A DNA stretch of 64,000 bases from Rugosimonospora africana (GTDB taxonomy: Bacteria; Actinomycetota; Actinomycetes; Mycobacteriales; Micromonosporaceae), in the NCBI RefSeq assembly GCF_016862975.1, contig NZ_BONZ01000043.1, positions 1 through 64,000 on the forward strand, written 5' to 3'. A program made the translations under genes and the position numbers. Numbering within the stretch: the first letter of the stretch is position 1; each line of letters begins with the position of its first letter. Positions 41,131 through 48,771 of this stretch are shown here, piece by piece. Under the pieces are notes generated by a model that did not search any database, was not told where the DNA came from, and saw nothing but the letters and a program-made list of their open reading frames with translations.

Positions 41131-41144
41131 TAACCGAATGGTTA
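41131..41144. promoter_or_regulatory. LysR-type site between coxM and regulator
   Basis: TAACC-GAAT-GGTTA is a perfect inverted repeat within an AT-richer patch of the divergent intergenic region, 53 bp before the LysR ATG and 95 bp before coxM. It fits the T-N11-A form bound by LysR-type regulators. Confidence 0.5.
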
Positions 41145-41197
41145 GCACCCTGAGGCGGGGGCTGTTGCGAATCGTTTCCGGCTGCGAAGGTATGACC

Positions 41198-42145
41198 ATG
41201 ACGCTCACCCAGCTCGGGGCGTTTGTCCTCGTCGCGAGGCTCGGATCGGTCCGGGCCGCCGCCGACGTGCTGGGAGTGAGCGAGCCGGCGGTGTCCCGGG
41301 CGCTCGCCGCGTTGCGCCAGCATCTGGGCGACCAGTTGCTGGTCCGGGACGGCAACGGGATGGCGCTGACCGAAGGCGGAAACCGGCTGTTCGGCATCGC
41401 TTCGCAGATGGTCGCCCTGGGGTCCGACGCGGAGGCCGCGGTGCGCGCGGCCAAGGGCGCCCCGGCCCGGCTGCGGCTGCTGGTGTCCAGCACCATCGCC
41501 GAATTCATCGCCACTCCGCTGCTGGAGGGGTTCGGCCGGCGGTCGGGCGGCGCCTTCGACGCGTCGTCCGGGGTGGCCAGCGTGGGGGAGATGCGAGTGT
41601 TGCTGCCCAACCGGCTGGCCGATGTGGCGCTCGGACCGGACCTGCGCGGCGATGCCGACTCCGGACTGATCAGCGAGCCGGTGCTGAAGTACCGGATCAT
41701 CCTGGTCGCGGGGCAGAACTTCCGGGCGGCCGGGAGCCCGGGCCGCTGGCCGTGGCTGGTGGACTCCTCCGGTACCGACCCGGACAGCGACACCGGGCGG
41801 CTGCTGCGCGGGTTCCGGGTCCCGGAGTCGTCGATCCGGGTGTTCCCCAACCAGACTGCCGCGTGGGCCGCCGCGGCCGACGGTCTCGGCGTCGCCCCGG
41901 CGGTGGCCACCCTGGTCAGCCGGCAGGTGCGCCGGGGCGAGCTGAAAGTGGTCGACACCGAGCTGACGCCGGCCGTGGCCTGCTGGTATGTGACGACGTT
42001 GCGCCCGGAGCGGCGCACGGCGGCGGCCCGGTACCTGCGCAACTTCCTGTCCACGCCGGACGCCATGCAACTGATGTGCTCGCCGGGCACCGGGGTGTCG
42101 CCGTCCCGGTTCCGGCCCCCGGTCTACGTGACGATCTGGAGCTGA
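41198..42145 (+). CDS. LysR-family regulator, probable regulator of cox operon
   Basis: A 315-residue LysR regulator. The N-terminal winged helix-turn-helix reads LTQLGAFVLVARLGSVRAAA, DVLGVSEPAVSRALAALRQH and LGDQLLVRDGNGMALTEGG. The effector domain (about 90-300) has PARLRLLVSSTIAEFIATPL and ADVALGPDL. It is divergent from coxM, the normal place for a LysR activator of that operon, with a T-N11-A palindrome between. ATG 41198 is placed 7 bp after GAAGG; ATG 41192 would leave 1 bp. CO or a redox intermediate as inducer is unproven. Confidence 0.88.
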   Translation: MTLTQLGAFVLVARLGSVRAAADVLGVSEPAVSRALAALRQHLGDQLLVRDGNGMALTEGGNRLFGIASQMVALGSDAEAAVRAAKGAPARLRLLVSSTIAEFIATPLLEGFGRRSGGAFDASSGVASVGEMRVLLPNRLADVALGPDLRGDADSGLISEPVLKYRIILVAGQNFRAAGSPGRWPWLVDSSGTDPDSDTGRLLRGFRVPESSIRVFPNQTAAWAAAADGLGVAPAVATLVSRQVRRGELKVVDTELTPAVACWYVTTLRPERRTAAARYLRNFLSTPDAMQLMCSPGTGVSPSRFRPPVYVTIWS

Positions 42146-42189
42146 GTGGAGCACAGTGAGAGGAACAGGGACACGATCGGTGGGCGGTC

Positions 42190-43356
42190 ATGCGCGACGT
42201 ACTGGATGAGTTGGACCGTTGGTGGAAGGCCGGCGAACCGGTCGGCATGGCCACGGTTGTGGCCACCTGGCGTTCCTCGCCCCGTCCGGCCGGCGCGACG
42301 ATGCTGGTCGGACCGGACGGTACGGCCGTGGGCAGCGTCTCGGGCGGTTGCGTCGAGGGCGCCGTCTACGAGCTGGCGCAGGAGGTGGTCGCCACCGGCG
42401 CGCCGATTCTCCAGCGGTACGGCGTGAGCGACGACGACGCGTTCGCCATCGGCCTGACCTGCGGCGGCATCATCGACGTTTTCGTCGAACGGATCGACGG
42501 CCCGGCGTTCCCGGAGTTCGGTGAGGTGGCCGCGTCGATCCGGGCGGAGATTCCGGTGGCCGTGGTCACCTGCGTAGCGGTCGGCGGAGCGCCCGGCGTG
42601 TCCGGCCCGCCGGGCGGTGGCCCCGATCCGGAGGCGCGCCTCGGCCGGCGGCTGGTGGTCTGGCAGGACCGCACCGCGGGCTCGCTGGGCACGGATCGGC
42701 TGGACGCCGCGGCGGCCGACGACGTGCGCGGCATGCTGGCCAGCGGGCGCAGCGGCACCCTGCGGTACGGGTATCAGGGTGAGCGGCGCGGGGACGACCT
42801 GGCGCTGTTCGTCGCGGCGTACGCGTCGCCGCCCCGGATGGTCGTGTTCGGCGCCATCGACTTCGCGGCCGCGGTCGCCAAGGTCGGGGCGTTCCTCGGG
42901 TACCGGGTCACGGTCTGCGACGCCCGACCGGTGTTCGCCACCAAGCGACGGTTCCCGGACGCGCACGAGGTTGTCGTCGGCTGGCCGCACCGGTACCTGG
43001 CCAGCGAGGCGGAGGCGGGCCGGATCGACGAACGCACGGTCGTGTGCGTGCTCACGCACGATCCGAAGTTCGACGTACCGGTGCTGGAGGTCGCGCTCCG
43101 GATGCCGCTGGCGTACGTGGGCGCGATGGGCTCCCGCCGCACCCACGACGACCGGCTGGAACGGCTGCGCGCGGCGGGGCTGAACGACACGGAGCTGGAA
43201 CGGCTGGCCTCACCGGTGGGTCTCGACCTGGGGGCCCGCACCCCGGAGGAGACCGCGGTGAGCATCGCCGCCGAGATCATCGCGGGCCGGTGGGGCGGCA
43301 GCGGCCAGCGGCTCACCTCGCGGATCGGCCGCATCCACCACGAGACGCTGGCATGA
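42190..43356 (+). CDS. XdhC/CoxF-family molybdenum-cofactor chaperone
   Basis: A 388-residue XdhC-family protein with both domains. The N-terminal part has VATWRSSPRPAGATMLVGPD, GSVSGGCVEGAVYELAQEVV and GLTCGGIIDVFVE, the Cys residues implicated in cofactor sulfuration; the C-terminal Rossmann part has RMVVFGAIDFAAAVAKVGAF, VCVLTHDPKFDVPVLEVAL and YVGAMGSRRTHDDRL. It resembles CoxF/XdhC and should bind molybdenum cofactor and hand it to CO dehydrogenase. It is the second XdhC protein of the cluster; unlike the first it has no YHS domain. It follows the LysR gene by 44 bp on the same strand. Confidence 0.9.
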   Translation: MRDVLDELDRWWKAGEPVGMATVVATWRSSPRPAGATMLVGPDGTAVGSVSGGCVEGAVYELAQEVVATGAPILQRYGVSDDDAFAIGLTCGGIIDVFVERIDGPAFPEFGEVAASIRAEIPVAVVTCVAVGGAPGVSGPPGGGPDPEARLGRRLVVWQDRTAGSLGTDRLDAAAADDVRGMLASGRSGTLRYGYQGERRGDDLALFVAAYASPPRMVVFGAIDFAAAVAKVGAFLGYRVTVCDARPVFATKRRFPDAHEVVVGWPHRYLASEAEAGRIDERTVVCVLTHDPKFDVPVLEVALRMPLAYVGAMGSRRTHDDRLERLRAAGLNDTELERLASPVGLDLGARTPEETAVSIAAEIIAGRWGGSGQRLTSRIGRIHHETLA

Positions 43357-43399
43357 GCGCGTCCGGTGGCTCGCGCGAGCCGCGCCCCGGGCCGGCCAG

Positions 43400-43966
43400 G
43401 TGACGGTCGCGGGACTGCTGCTCGCGGCCGGGGCCGGGCGGCGGTACGGGATGCCCAAGGCACTGGTCACCGACGCCGGCCGGCTACTGGTGGAGCGGGC
43501 CCTGGCCACGTTGGTCGAGGGCGGGTGCGACCCGGTGATCGTGGTGCTCGGCGCCGCCGCCGACGAGGTGCTGACACGGGCGGACCTGAGCGGGGCGACC
43601 GTGGTGGTCAACCCGGACTGGGACAGCGGCATGGGCTCCTCGCTGCGCACCGGCCTGGCCACGCTGGACCCGCGGGTCGACGCGGCCTGCGTTCTTCTCG
43701 TGGACACGCCGGGAATCACCGCCGGCGCGGTACGGCGGGTCGCCGGCCTGGCCGCGCCCGCCGCACTCACGGTGGCGACGTACCACGGCGAACCCGGCCA
43801 CCCGGTGCTGCTCGGCCGCGACCACTGGAGCGCGGTCGCCGAGCTGGCGATCGGTGACGTGGGTGCCCGCCGGTACCTGGCCCGGCATCCGGAGCTGGTG
43901 ACGGGCGTGCCGTGCGAGGACATCGCCGTCGGCGATGATCTGGACGTCCCGCGGCCTTCACCGTGA
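43400..43966 (+). CDS. MobA-like molybdenum cofactor nucleotidyltransferase
   Basis: A 188-residue nucleotidyltransferase with the nucleotide loop VAGLLLAAGAGRRYGMPKAL (L-A-A-G-x-x-x-R-x-G-x-x-K), VVVNPDWDSGMGSSLRTGL and ACVLLVDTPGITAGAVRRVA with the metal-binding Asp. In cox clusters this is CoxI/MocA-like and adds CMP to molybdopterin to make the dinucleotide (MCD) used by CO dehydrogenase. GTG 43400 is the most likely start, 43 bp after the XdhC stop. Its stop lies in the first of three 17-bp tandem repeats. Confidence 0.9.
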   Translation: MTVAGLLLAAGAGRRYGMPKALVTDAGRLLVERALATLVEGGCDPVIVVLGAAADEVLTRADLSGATVVVNPDWDSGMGSSLRTGLATLDPRVDAACVLLVDTPGITAGAVRRVAGLAAPAALTVATYHGEPGHPVLLGRDHWSAVAELAIGDVGARRYLARHPELVTGVPCEDIAVGDDLDVPRPSP

Positions 43967-44009
43967 CGCCGCCTCTACCGTGACGCCGCCGCTACCGTGA
44001 CGCCGCCTC
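43959..44009. repeat. Three 17-bp tandem units spanning a stop codon
   Basis: Units (Y)ACCGTGACGCCGCCTC at 43959-43975, 43976-43992 and 43993-44009, with one or two differences. Each has the TGA that stops the nucleotidyltransferase gene in unit 1. Confidence 0.7.
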
Positions 44010-44085
44010 CACCCTGAGGCGGGCCACCGGATATGTGGGCCGGCACCATTGCCGGCTCGCTCGCTGTGGTGGCAGCATCCGCCGG

Positions 44086-45144
44086 ATGAGTGTGGAGCAG
44101 GTCCAGATCGCCACCGGTGCGATCACCCAGAATGTCCTCGTTCGCGGGCCCGAAGACGGCACACCGGTGCTCCTCGTGCACGGCAACTGCTCCAGCGCCG
44201 GGTTCTGGCTGCCGCTGCTGCGCCACCTTCCGGACTCGTTGCGCGTCGTCGCCCCCGACCTGCGCGGGTACGGGTTGACCGACGTCGCGGCCGTGGACGC
44301 CACCCGGGGGCTGCGGGACTTCGCCGACGACGTGGCCGCCCTGCTGGACGCGCCCGAGCTGTGGCCGGCCGGCGTTCGTCCGGTGGTGGTCGGGCACTCG
44401 ATCGGCGGCGGCGTGGCGATGCGGCTGGCGATCGACCACCCGGACCGGGTCGCCGCACTGGTACTGGAGGCGCCGGTGTCGCCGTACGGGTACGGCGGAA
44501 CCCGGGACGTCGACGGCAACCCGACCACGCCGGACTTCGCGGGTACCGGTGGCGGGTCGGTCAACCCGGAGTTCGTCCGGAGACTCGCCTCCGGCGACCG
44601 CGGTGAGGACGACCAGACCAGCCCGCGCAACGTCCTGCGCGCCACCTACGTCGCCGACCCGGCGAGCCTCGGCGCCGACGAGGAGGCGCTGCTCGACACG
44701 ATGCTGTCGACCGCGGTCGGCACCGGCAACTACCCGGGCGACGGGAGCCAGAGCCCGAACTGGCCGGGCTCGGGACCAGGCACCCGGGGAGTTCTCAACG
44801 CCATCTCGCCCCGGTGGTTCCGGGTGGCCGAAGACCTGGTCGCGATCGACGGGAAGCCGCCGGTCCTCTGGGTACACGGCGACGCCGACGTGATCGTCTC
44901 CGACACGTCCCTGTTCGACCTGGCTTACCTCGGCAAGCTCGGCGCCGTACCGGGCTGGCCGGGAGACGACGAGTGCCCGCCGCAGCCGATGGTCGCCCAG
45001 ACCAGGGCGGTCCTCGACCGGTACGCGGCGGCGGGCGGCTCGTACACCGAGGTGGTGTACGACGGCTGCGGGCACTCGCCGCACATCGAGCGGCCGGCGG
45101 AGTTCGCGGCCGCGCTGCTCAAGCTGATCGCCGCGGCCTTCTAG
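44086..45144 (+). CDS. Alpha/beta-fold hydrolase
   Basis: A 352-residue alpha/beta hydrolase: VLLVHGNCSSAGFWLPLLRH (oxyanion HG), VVAPDLRGYGLTD, RPVVVGHSIGGGVAMRLAID with the nucleophile elbow GHSIGG, VLWVHGDADVIVS for the acid and CGHSPHIERPAEF for the catalytic His. A lid region of about 90 residues between strands 6 and 7 contains GGTRDVDGNPTTPDFAGTG. Substrate unknown. ATG 44086 follows GGCAGCATCC... without a clear Shine-Dalgarno site. Its TAG and the TAG of the convergent TetR gene are the two strands of one CTAG. Confidence 0.9.
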   Translation: MSVEQVQIATGAITQNVLVRGPEDGTPVLLVHGNCSSAGFWLPLLRHLPDSLRVVAPDLRGYGLTDVAAVDATRGLRDFADDVAALLDAPELWPAGVRPVVVGHSIGGGVAMRLAIDHPDRVAALVLEAPVSPYGYGGTRDVDGNPTTPDFAGTGGGSVNPEFVRRLASGDRGEDDQTSPRNVLRATYVADPASLGADEEALLDTMLSTAVGTGNYPGDGSQSPNWPGSGPGTRGVLNAISPRWFRVAEDLVAIDGKPPVLWVHGDADVIVSDTSLFDLAYLGKLGAVPGWPGDDECPPQPMVAQTRAVLDRYAAAGGSYTEVVYDGCGHSPHIERPAEFAAALLKLIAAAF

Positions 45145-45707
45145 GGGGTACCGGTCAGGTACCGCTGGAGGGTCGGCGCCAACCAGGCCACCACCTCGTC
45201 GCGGGTCAGCCGCGAGATCGGCGGGATCCGCAGCACGTAGCGCACCAGCGCCAGCCCGAGCACCTGGGCGCCGACCAGCCCGGCGCGTACCGGTATCTGC
45301 GCCGGATCCGGGCACAGCGGGGCGAAGGCCGGCCCGACCTGAGTCACGAAGATGTCCCGCATCCGGTCGGCGGCGGCCGCGTTCGTCGCCCCGGCCCGCA
45401 GCAGCGCGGTCAACGTCTCGTCCGACTCCCAGCGCTCGACGAAGTGCCTGGCGAGCACCTCGCCCACGGTCTCCGGCCGCACCGACGTGAGGTCCGGCAG
45501 CCGCAGGTCGAACTCGGCGGCGGCGGCGAACAGCCGCTCTTTGCTGCCGTAGTAGCGCATCACCATGGCCGGGTCGATGTTGGCGTCCGCCGCGATCGCC
45601 CGGATGGTGGCCCGCTCGTACCCGTCGGCCGCGAACCGCTCGCGAGCGGCGGACAGGATCGCCGCCCGGGTGGCGTCGGATCGGCGGGGCTTCTCGGTGT
45701 CGGTCAC
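45141..45707 (-). CDS. TetR-family transcriptional regulator
   Basis: A 188-residue TetR regulator. The DNA-binding domain reads ATRAAILSAARERFAADGYE, RATIRAIAADANIDPAMVMR and YYGSKERLFAAAAEF. The C-terminal domain (about 60-185) resembles TetR_C-terminal type 'GAPVALA-like' helices with ARHFVERWESDETLTALLRA. GTG 45707 is the likely start. It probably controls the convergent hydrolase or itself; ligand unknown. It ends in the shared CTAG. Confidence 0.9.
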   Translation of the reverse strand: MTDTEKPRRSDATRAAILSAARERFAADGYERATIRAIAADANIDPAMVMRYYGSKERLFAAAAEFDLRLPDLTSVRPETVGEVLARHFVERWESDETLTALLRAGATNAAAADRMRDIFVTQVGPAFAPLCPDPAQIPVRAGLVGAQVLGLALVRYVLRIPPISRLTRDEVVAWLAPTLQRYLTGTP

Positions 45708-45762
45708 GCCAACGAATGTAGGCCAACGATCGTTGACGCGGAAGTGGACGCGTCGGACCGGT

Positions 45763-46488
45763 TCAGCGGCGCGTACCGGCCGGAGCCGGGCGCCCGTCGC
45801 GCAGTTCGCCGGCGATCCGATCCCGGGTACGCAGCGCCGCCCGCCAGCCGACCACATCGGTCCGGTACCGCTCGCCGGTCCGGTCGCACCGGGCCTCGAC
45901 GGTCCACGGGCGGCGCAGCAGGACGCGGGCCGGGATCGCGACCGCGAGCAGGCAGGCCACCACGACCGCGTCCAGTACGACCAGCAGAAGCGGCAGCAGC
46001 ACCCACCAGAACACGCCGGCGAAGAGAACGAGGCCGACGATCACCACGATCCCGACGAGGATGTCGTCGCCGAGGTTGTCGAACCAGCCGCCGCCGCCCC
46101 CGCCGCCGCCGCCGAGGTGGAAGCCGCCACCGGATCCGCCGCCGTGCCCACCTCCAGCGCCGCCGCCCGATCCGCCGCCGTGCCCGCCGCCCGATCCCCC
46201 GCCGGTTCCGCCGCCCGATCCGTCGCCCGATCCACCGCTGTGCCCGCCTCCGGTTCCGCCGCCGCCGTGCCCGGCACCCGGGCCCGCGCCGCCACCGGCA
46301 TGGTGGCCTCCGCTACCGCCATCGTCGAGGTTGCCGAGTTCGTCGAGGTCGCCCGGGTCGAACCGGTCCCGGCGTCGCTTGCGCCGCCAGCCGCCGAACC
46401 GGCGCGCCAGGGGCCGCCACCGGGGCTGCCAGGCGACGCGGACTCGCCAGACCGTCGCATCGGGGGTGGAGACGGTGACCGTACGCAC
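45763..46488 (-). CDS. Membrane protein with Gly/His-rich central repeat
   Basis: A 241-residue protein in three parts. Residues 1-55 are basic and tryptophan-rich (VWRVRVAWQPRWRPLARRFG; GWRRKRRRDRFDPGD). Residues 55-125 are almost only Gly, His and Ser in short repeats such as GGGHGGGSGG. Two hydrophobic helices follow (ILVGIVVIVGLVLFAGVFWW; LLVVLDAVVVACLLAVAIPA), then RRPWTVEARCDRTGERYRTD and a helical end. I recognise the two outer parts as a type found in actinomycetes without known function; the Gly/His block could bind metal but may only be a flexible spacer. Divergent from katE. Confidence 0.7.
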   Translation of the reverse strand: MRTVTVSTPDATVWRVRVAWQPRWRPLARRFGGWRRKRRRDRFDPGDLDELGNLDDGGSGGHHAGGGAGPGAGHGGGGTGGGHSGGSGDGSGGGTGGGSGGGHGGGSGGGAGGGHGGGSGGGFHLGGGGGGGGGWFDNLGDDILVGIVVIVGLVLFAGVFWWVLLPLLLVVLDAVVVACLLAVAIPARVLLRRPWTVEARCDRTGERYRTDVVGWRAALRTRDRIAGELRDGRPAPAGTRR

Positions 46489-46586
46489 GGCGGCAGTGTA
46501 GCGACGCCGCGCACTCTCCCCCTGTCCTGTTTGCCGGGTCTGTACCAAGGGTAAAGGCGCACGACAGCCGACCTCAGGAGGCCCCG

Positions 46587-48686
46587 GTGACCGAAGCCCG
46601 GCCCGTCGACAAAGACCAACAACTCGCCGCCGCGCGAGTCGACCACACGGGAACTCGGCTCACCACGGACCAGGGCATCCCGGTCGACAACACCGACAAC
46701 TCGCTGCACGCCGGCGCCCGGGGCCCGAGCCTGCTGGAGGACTTCCACCTGCGCGAGAAGGTGATGCGCTTCGACCACGAACGCATCCCCGAAAGAGTCG
46801 TGCACGCCCGCGGCTCCGGCGCGCACGGCCACTTCCAGGTGTACGAGTCGCTCGCCCGGTACACCACCGCCGAGTTCCTGTGCGATCCGGAGCTGCGTAC
46901 TCCGGTATTCGTCCGGTTCTCCACGGTCCAGGGCTCGCGCGGCTCCGCCGACACGGTGCGCGACGTCCGCGGCTTCGCCACGAAGTTCTACACCCGCCAG
47001 GGCAACTTCGACCTCGTCGGCAACAACATGCCGGTGTTCTTCATCCAGGACGGGATCAAGTTCCCGGACGTCATCCACGCGGTCAAACCCGAGCCGCACA
47101 ACGAGATCCCGCAGGGGGCCTCGGCACACGACAGCTTCTGGGACTTCGTGTCGCTGCAGCCGGAGACCCTGCACCACGTCATGTGGCTGATGTCCGACCG
47201 GGCCATCCCGCGCAGCTTCCGTACCATGCAGGGCTTCGGGGTGCACACGTTCCGGCTGGTGAACGCCCAGGGCGCCAACACCTTCGTCAAGTTCCACTGG
47301 ACCCCGGTGCTCGGTACGCACTCCCTGGTCTGGGACGAGGCGCAGAAGATCGCGGGTACCGATCCGGACTTCAACCGGCGCGACCTGTGGGAGGCGATCG
47401 AGGCCGGCGCGTTCCCCGAGTACGAGCTGGGCCTGCAACTGATCCCGGAGGATCAGGAGTTCGAGTACGACTTCGACCTGCTGGACCCGACGAAGATCGT
47501 GCCCGAGGAACTGGTACCGGTCACTCCGGTCGGCAAGCTGGTGCTGGACCGCAACCCGAACAACTTCTTCGCGGAGACCGAGCAGGTGGCGTTCTGTGTC
47601 GGCAACGTGGTGCCCGGCATCGACTTCACCGACGATCCGCTGTTGCAGGCGAGGCTGTTCTCCTATCTGGACACCCAGCTGACCCGCCTGGGTGGTCCGA
47701 ACTTCGCGCAACTGCCGGTGAACCGGCCGCTGGCCGCGGTGCACAACCACCAGCAGGACGGGTTCGCTCAGCACCAGATACCGGTGGGCGAGGGCAACTA
47801 CCACCCCAACACCCTGGGCGGTGGGTGCCCGGCGGTGCCCGGTACCGGATTCACACACTTTCCCGAGCGCGTCGACGGCCACAAGGTACGGCGGCGCAGC
47901 GAGACCTTCGCCGACCACTACAGCCAGAGCACCCTGTTCTGGAACAGCATGTCCGGTTGGGAGCGCGAGCACATCATCGAGGCATTCCGGTTCGAGCTGG
48001 GCAAGTGCAACCGGATGGCGGTCCGGGAACGGGTGGTCGGGCACCTCGAACAGGTCGACCACCAGTTGGCGGTCGCGGTCGCCGCGGGAATCGGGGTGGA
48101 CGAACCGGCGCCGGTCGGCGAGAACCACGGCCGCCGCTCCCGGGCGCTGAGCCTGACAGCTCGGACCGGCAACGGGGTCCTCGGCCGGAAAGTGGCGGTA
48201 CTCGCCGCTCCCGGCGTGGAGGAGGTCGGCCTGGCCCGGCTGTGCCAGGCGTTGCACGAGCGCGGCGCGAAGGCTGACGTACTCGCTCCGATGGCCGGCC
48301 AGCTGCGCACGTCCAACCGGGACACGCTGGAACTGCCGGAGGCCAAGGGGCTCTACACGATGGCCTCGGTGCTCTACGACGCGGTGGTGGTGGCCGGCGG
48401 CGAGGACAGCGCGGCCATGCTGGTCGAGGACGGGTACGCGGTGCACTTCGTGGCCGAGGCGTACAAGCACGCCAAGCCGATCGGCGCGGTGGCCGAGGGG
48501 GTCGGGCTGCTCCGCCGGGCCGGACTGCCGGGCGCCGACGGGGCTCCCGCGCCGGACGGTGCCGGGGCCGGGGTGGTGATCCAGTCCGAGGCGGGTCCGG
48601 CCGGCGCGGACTTCCTGGAGGAGTTCATCGCGGCACTGACCGGCCAGCGGTACTTCCAGCGGCCGCGCAAGGGCGTCGTCGCTTAG
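46587..48686 (+). CDS. katE: Large-subunit catalase (KatE/HPII type)
   Basis: A 699-residue clade II catalase. [18 protein letters not shown] holds the catalytic His, [20 protein letters not shown] and [20 protein letters not shown] the distal pocket with Asn, and [17 protein letters not shown] the heme-binding Tyr (R-x-F-x-Y). The extra C-terminal 180 residues form the DJ-1/GATase-like domain of HPII ([39 protein letters not shown]). It removes hydrogen peroxide in the cytoplasm. GTG 46587 has AGGAGG 5 bp upstream. Divergent from the Gly-rich membrane gene; an 18-bp-arm terminator follows. Confidence 0.96.
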   Translation: MTEARPVDKDQQLAAARVDHTGTRLTTDQGIPVDNTDNSLHAGARGPSLLEDFHLREKVMRFDHERIPERVVHARGSGAHGHFQVYESLARYTTAEFLCDPELRTPVFVRFSTVQGSRGSADTVRDVRGFATKFYTRQGNFDLVGNNMPVFFIQDGIKFPDVIHAVKPEPHNEIPQGASAHDSFWDFVSLQPETLHHVMWLMSDRAIPRSFRTMQGFGVHTFRLVNAQGANTFVKFHWTPVLGTHSLVWDEAQKIAGTDPDFNRRDLWEAIEAGAFPEYELGLQLIPEDQEFEYDFDLLDPTKIVPEELVPVTPVGKLVLDRNPNNFFAETEQVAFCVGNVVPGIDFTDDPLLQARLFSYLDTQLTRLGGPNFAQLPVNRPLAAVHNHQQDGFAQHQIPVGEGNYHPNTLGGGCPAVPGTGFTHFPERVDGHKVRRRSETFADHYSQSTLFWNSMSGWEREHIIEAFRFELGKCNRMAVRERVVGHLEQVDHQLAVAVAAGIGVDEPAPVGENHGRRSRALSLTARTGNGVLGRKVAVLAAPGVEEVGLARLCQALHERGAKADVLAPMAGQLRTSNRDTLELPEAKGLYTMASVLYDAVVVAGGEDSAAMLVEDGYAVHFVAEAYKHAKPIGAVAEGVGLLRRAGLPGADGAPAPDGAGAGVVIQSEAGPAGADFLEEFIAALTGQRYFQRPRKGVVA

Positions 48687-48724
48687 GTCCCGAGCCGGCC
48701 CTGTCCTGCCGGCCCTGTCCCGAG

Positions 48725-48769
48725 CCGGCCCTCCGGCGTCCCGCGGGAAAGGGGACGCCGGAGGGCCGG
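48725..48769. terminator. Strong bidirectional terminator, katE/tex
   Basis: CCGGCCCTCCGGCGTCCC (48725-48742) and its perfect 18-bp complement (48752-48769) with loop GCGGGAAAG, between convergent stops. A repeated GAGCCGGCCCTGTCC-like segment lies just before it (48692-48724). Confidence 0.9.
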
Positions 48770-48771
48770 AC

